Of a stretch of 34,206 nucleotides of DNA, positions 20,356-30,482 are shown one piece after another (within the stretch, counting starts at the first letter, position 1; every line of letters starts with the position of its first letter). The notes beneath the pieces are model-generated. The model was not told the origin of the DNA. It did not search any database and worked only from the letters and a program-made list of their open reading frames with translations. This DNA is from Gnetum montanum (taxonomy: Eukaryota > Streptophyta > Gnetopsida > Gnetales > Gnetaceae), in the NCBI GenBank assembly GCA_015680685.1, contig MNCI01025282.1, positions 606,932 through 641,137 on the forward strand. The letters run 5' to 3'. The translations under genes and the position numbers were made by a program.

Positions 20356-21013
20356 TTGGTGAATGGATATCTATTATTTCCAACTTTCTAACAAAAGAAT
20401 CAAAACTTGGTTTGCCTAAGGCCTTCATGAGAATATCAACTTCTTGCATCTTGCTAGAAATGTAGGATAGAGCAATTGTTCCATTGTCACGTTCATTTTT
20501 TATGAAATTCTTGTCAATTATTACATGGTTCATATGGTCATTCTGGATTGGATTTTGAACGATACTGATGGAAAATTTACTATCACTAAACAACTTTATC
20601 AAACCACTTTGGTGTATCTTGATATCTTCCATCAACCTTTGTAGCCAAATGAGTTCACAGATTGCTTGTGAGATAGCTCCATATTTAGCTTTTACACTAC
20701 TACGTGCTACAACAGATTGTTTTTTTCTTCTCCACGTCACTAAGTTTCCCCAAACCTTGGTACAATACCTTGTAGTAGACTTGCTATCTTCAACGACTCT
20801 AGCCCAATTTGCATCAACAAAACTAAAAATGTCCCTTTCATTGCACTTCTTGAATAGTAGTGCCTTTCTTGGGCATCCCTCTAGATACCTTAGAATATGA
20901 TTTACATCATCTTTGTGCCTCTTTGTAGGAGCATGCATGAACTGGCTAACAATACTTATGCTAAAAGCAATATTTGGCTTAGTAAGACACAAATAGATGA
21001 GTTTGCCAACCAA
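20351..21013 (-). pseudogene. E5 copia RNase H region
   Basis: This open stretch of 220 residues matches the end of copia polyproteins: LVGKLIYLCLTKPNIAFSIS-like opening, HAPTKRHKDDVNHILRYLEG, FVDANWARVVEDSKSTTRYC (first acidic site), WRRKKQSVVARSS.KAKYGA (second), and the closing DILMKALGKPSFDSFVRKLEI. RNase H removes the RNA strand during cDNA synthesis. Its own frame is intact, but it is cut off from the rest by stops and by a run of 15 A (minus strand, near 21060-21074). It therefore survives only as part of a dead polyprotein. Confidence 0.85.
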
Positions 21014-21960
21014 GAGTTAATAGCTTTCTTGATTTATAGGAGGATCTTCATCAGGAGTCTTTTTTTTTTTTTTTAGTTTTGTTCCAATGGAGTCTCTATT
21101 GGTCTACATTCCATCTAGTCAGTCTCTTTGAGTAAATCCATGATATATTTCCTTTGGTAGATGAAAATCCCTTTCTTGCTTATAGTAATTTCTATTTCCA
21201 AAAAATAATTTAGTGGACAAAGATCTTTAACTTGAACTCTTCTTGGAGCTTCCTTTTGAGATCTTCAATCTCATGATCATCATCTCCTGTAACCACTATA
21301 TCATCGACATAAATAATAAGGATTGATCTTTTACCATGCTTTCCTTTTTTAACAAATAAAGTATAATCAACTTGCCCTTGCTTATATCCAAGTTGCTTCA
21401 TCACACCACTAAATCAGGTAAACTAGACTTGGAGAGATTTTTTGAGTTTGTAGAGTAACTTCTTTAATCTATATACTTTACCCATACCTTCTTGAGATTT
21501 AAAACCAGGTGGTATCCTCATATAAACTTCTTCTTCCAATGTACCATGTAGGAAGGCATTTTTGATGTCGAGTTGATGTAACCCCCAATCCAAATTTGTA
21601 GCTAAAGACAATAAAACCCTAATAGAATTGAGTTTCACCATAGGAGAAAATGTTTCTACATAGCCTATCCCATACGTCTAGGTGAACCATTATGCCACAA
21701 GTCTAGCCTTGTATCTTTCAATGCTGCCATTAGGAGCATACTTGACAGTAAACACCCATTTGCTTTCCAAAAGTTTCTTTCCTTCAAGTAGGTGGACTAT
21801 TTCCCATGTTTCATTGCCTTCCAAAGCCTTCATTTCCTTCATCACAGCTTCCTTCCATTTGGAATCTTCTAAATCCTCAAAGATATCCCTTGAAACTTAT
21901 GTCTCATCAACCTTTGAAAGAAATGCCTTGTAATTACATGATAACTTGGAGTATGTGAGA
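21014..21960 (-). pseudogene. E5 copia reverse transcriptase region
   Basis: Pieces in several frames cover the copia reverse transcriptase. WVFTVKY-like and YKARLVA-like remnants lie at about 21680-21800. QLDIKNAFLHGTLEEEVYMRIPPGF is at 21500-21600 (first catalytic Asp), LKKLLYKLKKS near 21440, and ILIIYVDDIVVTGDD with the YVDD catalytic pair at 21250-21320. The stop and frame changes near 21410 and 21660 break it. The motif order and wording are copia-type, not gypsy. Confidence 0.85.
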
Positions 21961-22756
21961 TAATTAGAAATGGGATATTTTGCACATGACCTCACCCATT
22001 TTCTAACCACAATCGGAAGATCCAAGTCATCAATCTCTTCATTATCATTCACCACCTCAAATTGCTCCTATATACCTCCATCATTGGATCTATCACTGGT
22101 TCGGGCTCTTGGTTTTGTTGAGGAGCTTGTGGCCATCTAAAGTATCTTAGAATTGGTTTTGGATTTGATTCTCCCCCCAGATTTAAATTTGACACTTGGA
22201 TTGATTTGACATGAGGTGTGACATGATTTTCTGATGAGAACTTGAGCATAGCAATTGGTAGGGATATGATTGAATCCCAATGTTGCTCTTCCGTAGTTTG
22301 ATTCTCTCCTTGAAGAGTAACAATGGGATAAAAGAGTTGTTGTTCAAGAAATGTAACATCGCATGATACAAAAACACGTTTTAAAGGAGGATAATAACAT
22401 TTATACCCTTCCTGTGTAGGAGAATACCTTGAGAATACACAATTGAGGGCTTTTGGATCAAGTTTCCCATGATTTGGTTGAGCATTATGTACATATACAA
22501 CACATCCAAAGACATGAGGTGGTTGAGTGTTGAGAATTCATGTAGAAGGAAAGGTTGATAAGAGAAGACTTAGTGGAATTTGGTATTGAAGAGTTTTAGA
22601 TGGTACTTGATTAATGAGATATGCAGAGGTGAGAATAGCTTCTCTCTAGAAGGATTGAGGAACATAGCTAGTAAACATATTTGATCAAGCTACCTCTAGA
22701 AGATGTCTATTTTTTCGTTATGCAATTTCATGCTCACTTAAATATGCTTTAAGCTC
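21961..22756 (-). pseudogene. E5 copia integrase C-terminal region and linker
   Basis: On the minus strand this runs from KNRHLLEVA (near 22715) through TSAYLINQVPSKTLQ (22570-22620), PHVFGCVVYVHN (22490-22520) and YKCYYPPLKRVFVSCDVTFLE (about 22345-22405) into the Pro/Gln-rich linker before the reverse transcriptase (22049-22249). These are standard copia integrase C-terminal blocks. Stops, such as in the stretch near 22650-22740, prevent a full product. Confidence 0.8.
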
Positions 22757-23746
22757 CTAAGAAAAATATTCTTTACTATTATCTAAATAAAGAATATGAA
22801 TTGAGGATTGGAAAACATATGTAACAAGCTTACAGAATTCTTTGAATAGTGAGCTAACTTCGAATTTATCTCTCATCCAGTACCCCCAACATACACAATT
22901 ATGATCATCTATGAAAGTTACAAACCAATGTCCCCTAGTTAAATTTGGTACTTGTGAAGGACCCCACACATCATTGTGAACAAGATGAAATGGAACAAAA
23001 TATTTACAAGGATGAGGGGAATGAGACGTTTGAATTTGTTTTACATGAATATAATTATCACACTTAAAAGCCAAAGGATATTTATTAGTAAACATATGGG
23101 GATACAAATGTTTCAAATATGTAAAATTTAGGTATCCTAGTCTTTTGTGCCAAAGCATTACCTCAGACTCAAGAATAGACTTAAAAGAGATAAATGAGGT
23201 TGTAGGGGATTCAAAATTTGATGTAGAACCAGTACCAATGAGATAATAGAGGTTATGTTTCTCCTTAGCATTACCAATCATCCTCCTCAATGACAGATCT
23301 TGAAACTCACAATGAGAAGGAAAAAAGGTCACACAAAAATTCAAGTCTTTAGTTAGCTTGCTAATCAAGAGAAAATTGCATTTTAAATTTGGAACATAAA
23401 GCACAAATTTTAAAATGAACCCAAGCAGTTTTAAATCTACACAACCTATAGCTGAGCTCAACAAACCATCAACCATTTTGATTCTAATTTTATCTACAAA
23501 ATTTTCATACATACAAAATGCCTCTAATGAACTAGTCATGTGGTCGAAGGCTCCCATATCTATGATCCAACCATTTAAGGAGCCCTTGTAGGATAATAAG
23601 GAAGAGACAAGGTTAGTATTACCTCCTTCATGGCTTGCAACTAGAGTTGAACCATGGGACACAGCTTCAGTGGATGGATTTTTAGAGTGCATCATCACTT
23701 TCTTTCTACTTTCTTCCCTCTTCACTTTTGCAAAAACTTCCTTCAA
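22757..23746 (-). pseudogene. E5 copia protease to integrase core
   Basis: This 329-residue open stretch is the best preserved part of E5. Near residues 60-70 is the protease site, but it reads DMGAFDHMT where copia proteases have D-S/T-G. The pre-integrase part follows (LWHKRLGYLNFTYLKHL near 195-215), but most of the expected HHCC zinc ligands are altered. Then come the integrase core positions DVWGPS (first Asp) and LYLDNSKEYF (second Asp), where the open stretch ends. The third acidic residue lies past the stop. Together with 20351-22756 it forms a copia gag-pol in the usual protease-integrase-RT-RNase H order. Confidence 0.85.
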
Positions 23747-24003
23747 GGAGGGGAGTGGTTTAGTACTAAGTACTCATCCCTGAACTTCATCAAGAGCTTT
23801 GTTAAGGCCCTACAAAAAATCAAAAATTTTCTCTCTTTCCATCATTGTATTATACATAATTGTTCCATTAGAAGATTTCCAAGTTACATTGTGGAATACA
23901 TCAATTTCTTGCCATAGTTCTGAGAGAGTAGTGAAATATTTAGTGACTAATGAGTTACCTTGCCAACTGGGAAGGTTGCAAATGGCAGATCAAACTTCCC
24001 AGT
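23747..24003 (-). pseudogene. E5 copia gag remnant, truncated by E6
   Basis: The minus strand contains the copia Gag pattern LWQEIDVFHNVTWK followed by the ERE-KIFDFL-GLN-ALDEV block. This is the middle of the copia Gag domain; the N-terminal part is missing because E6 starts at 24004. The rest of E5 should lie on the far side of E6, beyond the right edge. Confidence 0.75.
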
Positions 24004-24342
24004 TGATGAGTCCTGATATCAGACCCCTGATATCAGACACACGATATCGAATCGAATCCTTGATATTGGACATGCGATGTCGGAGCTTGTCTCGTTGCCT
24101 ATAAATAAGAGACAAGGGCACTTGGTTTTGTTAGTTTTTTCTTAGTCCTTTAGCCGAAATCTTGTAGTTTTTTCTCTTCTAGAGTTAAATTATTTTTGAG
24201 TGCCCGCAGTATGAGTCATAGAGTGAATGGATCTTTATTCGAGCATTGTGTACCTGAGCACACCTTGTGTCCAGAAATAAAGACGAACTTTGTGATAAAA
24301 CCTTGTAACATTCAAAATAGCTTAACTATTGCATTTAATGTT
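24004..24342 (+). repeat. 5' LTR of E6, left part
   Basis: It begins TGATGAGTCC inside copia gag. It has GATATC palindromes (TGATATCAGACC repeated at 24013-24038, CACGATATCG at about 24042), a TATA box (TATAAATA, 24100-24107) and the AATAAA block (24276-24281). The LTR breaks at ATGTT (24338-24342), the left copy of the E7 target duplication, and resumes at 31272. Without the insertion it is about 825 bases. Confidence 0.85.
24338..24342 (+). other. Target-site duplication of E7, left copy
   Basis: ATGTT stands directly before the E7 5' LTR and is repeated at 31267-31271 directly after the 3' LTR. Confidence 0.9.
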
Positions 24343-25141
24343 TGATGAGCCATGATATCGCATCCACGATATCGCGTTCGCCCCCGCGATATCGCGGCCC
24401 ACTGCAACATCTATAAATAAGAGGAAGCTTTCCCTTGTTTAGAACATCTAGACTTAGACCCTTAGCCAAACTATAGTAGTTTTACCATTCCAGAGTTAGA
24501 ATAATTTCCATGTGCCCACAGTAGGGGTCTTAAAGTGAACGAATCTTTATTCGAGCAAATTGTACCTGAGCACACATTTATGTACGACAATAAAGATGAA
24601 CTTTTTGATAAACCTTGCTGCATATGGACTAAGCTAAATAGGATTTAATTATTGTTAAATGTTTAAATGCTTTTCTAGATAATCAATCTCTCTCAACCCT
24701 TGACTCTTCTAATTAAGTGCATTCAGTATGACTGCTTTGAGCACATGTATAACGCTTGGTAAACCAACAACGAGTAGTGTTTGGTAATCCCAATAGCGTT
24801 GCATTGGTTCAGGGTGTGTGTGGCAAGTGGGAACGAATACTGGTGCTAGGACAATTAGAACTTAGTTAGTGAATAGTTAATGAAAGATAGTCATTTAGTT
24901 CTCTTCACCTTCTCCTATTAGCATAAGACATTAAAAAGATAAAAGATATAAAAATCATATACCTCAAGCTTACTTAACCATACAACTGTGATAATACAAG
25001 TAAGTTTGGGAAGACAGCAATTTATTAAACTTAAGTGTTCCATTAAGGCGCATAAGCACTTAGTCCTTGGAGTTTGATCGGATCGTGTGTGAGACGCTTG
25101 TATTCGTATGGTTGAGTGTAGGGGTACCTCGCCACTCATCA
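24343..25141 (+). repeat. 5' LTR of E7
   Basis: It runs 799 bases from TGATGAGCC to CTCATCA. U3 carries three GATATC palindromes with CG flanks (24351-24395), then TATAAATA (24412-24419). The block ACAATAAAGATGAAC (about 24588) supplies the polyadenylation signal, and ACTTGGTAA-like motifs fill the U5 side. Confidence 0.9.
24350..24400 (+). promoter_or_regulatory. GATATC palindrome array in E7 U3
   Basis: ATGATATCGC, ACGATATCGCG and GCGATATCGCGG occur within about 50 bases, directly upstream of the TATA box. Similar arrays lie in the same place in the LTRs of E1, E6 and the 3' LTR of E7. Position suggests an enhancer or binding array; no known factor is assigned. Confidence 0.5.
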
Positions 25142-25142
25142 T

Positions 25143-25160
25143 TGGTGCCGTTGCCAGGGA
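25143..25160 (+). other. Primer-binding site of E7
   Basis: TGGTGCCGTTGCCAGGGA lies one base after the LTR end and differs at two positions from the tRNA-Asp complement. Confidence 0.85.
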
Positions 25161-25287
25161 CTTAGTTGTTTGTGCGCTACGTAGAACATAGGAGATCATT
25201 CATATCGTTGGGATGCTTAAACAAACCCTTAGGATTGATCAAAAGAAAAATAAGATAATGATAACTAGCACACCGAATAAGACAAAA

Positions 25288-27500
25288 ATGTCTTCTTCTT
25301 TGCACAAAAGCAGTTCACCGCCTAGGACTCATACAAGAGATAGTCGACGGCACAACACAAGTAACCAAGATCCACCAGTTCCTCAATAGTTTTGAGTGGT
25401 ATATATTCATCACGATGAATATGTATGCAACTTTACTTTTATTCTCCATCAAGATGAGCAACTATGTTGGAGAGACTTGGAGGGTAACATAGTATTGCCT
25501 CCAGACTAAGTAGTTCCCAACATGCTCCTTCGTTCTCTCGCACGAATAGGTATGTCACAGTTATATGAGGAATACATTGCATGTGGTTTTAACACAAGGG
25601 ATTACCATCCCACAAAAGGGCAACTTCAAAGGGACTTGCGACAGGAAAGATACTATACATCGTTGAAGGGTAAAGGACCCCATAACGCTCCACTCATCTT
25701 AAGCAAAATTGAGGGTGGTGAACCTATTTAAATAGGTTCTCCACAAAACGATGTTCCCCCTCCTAACGATGGTGAGGAGGTGGTGTATCAGAACCTTCAC
25801 TCCATGATTCACAACCCTGGTTTTGATTCCCACGAACACCAAGTGTTCAATGAGGGAACACAAACATATCATAAGGGCAGGCATTCTGATCATCATCACG
25901 ATCAGGGCCGGGACCATCGAAGAGAAGGTAGGAAACATCGTCATGGTGATGGTTCTCCTTCTTCTTCACCTTCATCGTCACATTCACCCTCTCCTTAAGT
26001 ATCAAGATGCAGTCATAAGGAACCTAACCGTGAGGATAAGGGTAAGCAAAGTGAGAAACCTCGATGAGAGAGTCAAGAACAAGGACAAGGGCATTCTAGA
26101 GAATCACAACATGGAAGAAGGGAAAGTAGGGAACCACATAGACATCACAGACGCTATGAAAGAAATGACCATGAAGAACTCCTACTTGCAACCCAAAGCA
26201 TTTTAGACATCACATAGGCTGTAAGAATTCCTACAAGGCACCAAAAAGATAGCAAGTTCAAGAGATTAGACATGAATAACATCCCACGATTTGAGGGGGG
26301 ATACAACGTTGATCCTCAAAACCATTTACAAGAATTTCACGATGCATGTGCCTTGCAGAACATTGAGAACGAATGGCAAAAATTAAAGTTGTTCCCAAGG
26401 ACACTAATGAAGGAAGCAGAAAGTTGGTACTAGTTCTTAGAACCGAAATCCATTCAAAGGTGGAGTACGATGCTAGAACTATTTAAGGATAAGTATCAAA
26501 CGTACTCCCGAGTGTCCAACCTATGAAAGAAAATCCAGGGATGGAAGCAGGGAAGTCATGAACCCTTAGATGCTGCCATGGGCCGATATTATGCACTGCT
26601 ACATCGTTGCCTAGGCCATGGTTACTCGTAGCAGGATCAACTATGCCATCTCGTAGATGGACTTAGGCATGAAACCAGGAGAACCCTTGGAATGTATGCC
26701 CAAGGAAGATTATCAGAGTTTAGGTCCCATCAGGTTCATAGATTGTTGGAGCAAGTAGCTAAGGAAGAAGGAGAGCTATGTAAGAGAGAAAGTGTGAAAG
26801 AGTACAATCGCGATCCTTCCCTCCGAAAAAGGGGAGTAAGATTCTGTGAGGAGGAGGAAGAGTCACCACTCGAGGAGATGGTGAATAGGAAAACCTTGCC
26901 ACTCCAAAAATTAACAATAGAAGGGTTGACAAAGGTAGACCAAATGTGGGACTCCTTAGACAGTAGATTTGAAACTGGTCTTAAAATCGTAGAGGAGTTT
27001 AAGGAGCGAGGTAGTGACTATGACAAAAATAAAAAGAGGGATTTGGACCATGCATGTAACAAAGGTAAGGGTAAAATGGCCATCATCGAAGAGGTTGTGG
27101 ATTTTGATATAGACAATAACTATGAATGTGAGATATGCCAATACAACCATCCTAAGGGATGTTGCCCAGTAATCTCACATCTGCAAGAGTCTAGGGTGTA
27201 TGCACTTAACCCATGACTTAACAAATGGAAAACACCCTGATGGTTACCTTATCCCCAAGGTAACCCAAGGCAGTTCCACCAACCCTTAATGTATTATCCA
27301 AATGGAACTCCGCCACAACCTATTGAGCAACACTAGCAGTGGTAATACCCACAGTCATGGGGGATGCCACCACCAAGGCAACAATACCCTTACCAGCAAC
27401 CGGATCCATATGGCTATTACGTGAAGCAACCAATCTCTCCACGTGACTCCACGTGACACCACAACGTCACTACCAAGCTTGGGAGTATTATAGAACTCCT
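25288..27500 (+). pseudogene. E7 gypsy gag
   Basis: From the ATG at 25288 one frame can be followed for over 640 codons with no shift, broken only by about ten single stops. The N-terminal module (HHDEYVCNFTFILHQDEQL, IGMSQLYEEYIA, DYHPT, SLKGKGPH) spans about residues 45-145. A Ser/His-rich then Arg/Glu/His-rich linker follows (25780-26200). The Gag domain comes next (LDMNNIPRFEGGYN, KLFPRTLMKEAESWY, W..MLELFKDKY), then helices (26692-27050), a Cys/His knuckle variant (CEICQYNHPKGCC, about 27124-27162) and a Gln/Pro-rich tail. The TGA at 27214 sits where E4 has an Arg codon, so it is probably a decay stop, not the original end. Gag is the structural particle protein. Confidence 0.8.
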
Positions 27501-27524
27501 TCTCTTGGGAGAGACAACCCGTAG

Positions 27525-28547
27525 ATGTACCATCCTCCAAATCCATTTGCAACTCTCACACCAATAGCTCCATTACCACCTGTTCTAGCAATGCAAGGGG
27601 AACTCCCCACTCAACCACAACAACACAATGCTACAAGAGCTATAAACCTTCAACTCGCTACTGGTTCTAACAACCGTACAAAGAGAATACCTTTCTTCAG
27701 AATCAATAGTCCAACCAAGCTCTCACAACCACAAGCGATTGAGCCTCTGAACACTCCTCCATCAAATAAGGCTTCAGAGCTCCCTTCAAACCAAAAATAG
27801 AGCTCAACACACATGGTTATGTTAACACATGCCGTCACTGACTGGATTAAGGAGGGCCACCTTCTTAGGAAATTCTCTGATCCTGGAAGTCCTTTAATTT
27901 ATCTCCAAGTCGCTGGGAATGAACCATGTAAAGCTCTTCTAGACTCAGGTTCCGGAGTCAACTTAATATCACAAGAGATGTATAAAGCCTAGAACCTGCG
28001 TCCACTAAAGAAGAGTAATATTCACTTAGAGTTGGCTAACCAGTCCATCATTGTTCCCTTGGGACTGGTGGAGGACATCGTTACCACTGTGTGTGAGTGG
28101 TCATACCCAGTTGATTTCCTAGTGATACAAGTAAACAATGATAAAGGGGACTTCCTAATAATAATGGGAAGGGCATGGCTAAGTACTAGAAATGCATGCC
28201 TAGGAATCTGTGATCTTTCCCTGGAAATATCTAAGGAAAACACTTTTGGGAAGATCGAGAGGAAGAAAGTTCCATGNCTGATAGCTAATCAAGAGAGCAA
28301 CTCACCAACATGCATGGAACTAACTGGGGGACCAACTTGTGCCCATGTAGAAGGCATAGATGCACTGGAGCAAGAGTGTCGCCAACTTCCAACCCTTAAC
28401 CTAAAAACATCAATTGGGGGAAGTTGGAAACTCCTAAAAGATTCAAACAAGCGCTCTAATAAAAGATTACTAGTTAATGTGCAACAGACCAAACCTTACC
28501 ATGAATCTATAATGGTCAATGCACATTACACATCGGAGAGAGGATGA
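27525..28547 (+). pseudogene. E7 Gag tail and aspartic protease
   Basis: In frame 0 (shifted from gag near 27450-27530) a Gln/Pro/Asn-rich tail (27525-27800) leads into a retropepsin-like part. LLRKFSDPGSPLIYLQV precedes the active site ALLDSGSGVNLIS (Asp codon 27942-27944). The later blocks are LELANQSIIVPLGLVEDI, YPVDFLVI and FLIIMGRAWLSTRNA, the gypsy-type second half. A TAG (near 27990) and an N (28277) interrupt it. The protease would cut the Gag polyprotein. After about 28280 the frame runs on for 85 residues without recognisable motifs to a TGA at 28545. No reverse transcriptase follows. Confidence 0.75.
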
Positions 28548-30469
28548 CCTCGCTCATTATTTCAAATCTTCCCCTTCTAACTTAGTCATGCGGGAGATGG
28601 CCATCTATGTTGATCATTTGAGGCCCTCAGTTCCTTTTTAAGTTTTTGTTTTACACATTTTTGTTTTGCAAATTTCTTCAACTTCTCTTGTTTTTGTTTT
28701 GCAACATCGTTCATATTTTTTTTTTATTTGTGTGTTTATTTATTTTGTTAAGTTTGTCACCTAATAAGTGCTCCTAAAGATGGTATGAACTATATCCCAT
28801 AGATTGTTAATGTTTGATTTTTACCTTTGAGTTATAATGTTGATACTAAGGTATGGTTCTTTTGATATAACAGGCAATGAGTCCACGTCATCTATGCATC
28901 CATAAATTTCTATTTTCCCTCTTGGCTTGGAACTGTATAGTCCCTTTCTTTCAATAATAAGAACTATCAATGGATCGGTGACTGGGTATTTCTCAGACTA
29001 AGGAAGGACTCAAGGATTGAAAGGGGTGTGACTTCAAGGGAACTTGATGCATTTATGCTAGCCATTCTCTTGGGGTGCTTGGATGTTTTCTTCTTGATTC
29101 TTCCATACCATTCTGATGCTGCTCCATTATTAGGAAGTTGAGTTAATAAAAATAATAAGTCTTTGCATGGTCTCACACAAAACACGAAAAAAAATAGTGA
29201 GAATTCAAAGCATACCCCTTAGACAAAATAATCATCTGGGCTACAAACACTAGTTATGGAACTAAATAAAAATGTTCCCTCTAACTAAGACCCTCTCTTG
29301 CTTCCTACTTTTTCTTTTCTCGTTTCTTCGGAATGGTGGTGACTCTGTGGTGGAAGCATTCTTGTTACTTCAAGTGGATGGATTGGCCAAATGTATTAAT
29401 GTGAAGTCACTGGGTGTGGATTGTTTGAGGCTGGATTTGGAATGAGATCTACTAAGTCACATTAACCATTAATACACAAGGGGTTATACACCACCTTGTT
29501 CTTGAGACTCCATTTCATTCTCTTCTTTCCATCATTCTTTCTCCATTTTTCACCTCATTGTCGGTTGTATCAATAGTCCATATTCTGGTTGATGCATTGT
29601 TTTCTTTTTGGTAAACTCTTGTGGTTAAGACTTTAACTCTTGTTTCCAAATGACATTCCTAGAGCCTATGAACTCTTTGAATGTGGGATTGTCAGGGCAT
29701 TAAGGGCATGAGCCTGCTTTGGGGAGGACCCACTGGCATTCCTGTTTGGTTCATCTGTTAATTTCTTTCCCTTAAACATTTTCGCAATCAACATTATTTT
29801 GTTCATCTCCATCTTTGACATCCATTTTATTGGCGTTGTCGTTGTTTCTTTTTCTCCATTTTTCTTATTCCTTATCTTTTTCCATTCTCTCACTACTAGA
29901 GGTTCGCTCTCAGTCATGGGGGTCCTGGTCCAATTTTTTCGATTTTCTCTTAATCCCTACACCTTGGGTAGTCACCAGTATTATATCTCCAAATCCGTAT
30001 TAGCCATATCACAACTCAGCCAATGGACCTTATACTGAGGCAAGGTATCAACTGCATTTTGATTCATTTACCCTTGCTAATATAAGACTGTGTTGTGTGT
30101 GTAGATGGCAATCATACACCAATGGATTGGATCTGGAGGAAACACTTGGAATGGACTGGTGCTGGAGTAGTTATGCAAGGAACAAGATTGATGGCGCGGT
30201 TATGGATGAACAATGGAAGGCGCAATCTTAGCATCGGTAGCAATAGACTTCTTCTTTTCTCTCTCTTCTCTCTTCTCTCTTAGCTACCAAATAAGGCTAG
30301 ATGTCAAATGTGTATAGTGTTCACTCTTGTTGTCATGAATACTAATTTTGTCATGTGTTGTAATGATGATCCGTTCACATGTCACCCCATTCACCATTAG
30401 TGTCATTCAAGTCAATAATCCCATACCTTCCCAATATTTTGTAAGGAACTCGAGAACGAATTTTTATTC
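28548..30469 (+). other. E7 3' internal region, no polymerase
   Basis: About 1.9 kb of T-rich plus-strand sequence separates protease and PPT. Only short open frames occur (for example minus 29666-29917 and plus 30095-30283) and none shows a motif I know. There are C/T-rich tracts near 29520-29560 and 30255-30280. The last part (30330-30469) resembles the E2 3' end (3990-4155), so this is genuine element sequence and not a separate insertion. Confidence 0.6.
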
Positions 30470-30482
30470 AGTCATGGGGGTA
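30470..30482 (+). other. Polypurine tract of E7
   Basis: CAGTCATGGGGGTA directly precedes the 3' LTR and is nearly identical to the E2 tract at 4155-4165. It is the plus-strand priming site. The core is short and G-rich. Confidence 0.7.

Noticed and set aside
21061-21076. Poly-T run as a polyA tail of a retroposed copy
   Set aside because: It lies between the copia reverse transcriptase and RNase H regions with element sequence on both sides, so it is an expansion inside E5.
24350-24400. P1BS (GNATATNC) phosphate-response sites in U3
   Set aside because: The core is GATATC, but the required outer G and C are mostly not there, so the match to that motif fails.
29340-29450. Possible plant mobile domain remnant in E7 (GDSVVEAFLLLQVDG)
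   Set aside because: The similarity is limited to a few hydrophobic residues and cannot be extended on either side.
29666-29917. Minus-strand 83-residue Lys-rich ORF as an antisense gene of E7
   Set aside because: It is an open frame opposite a T-rich stretch, with no motif and no supporting second copy in the window.
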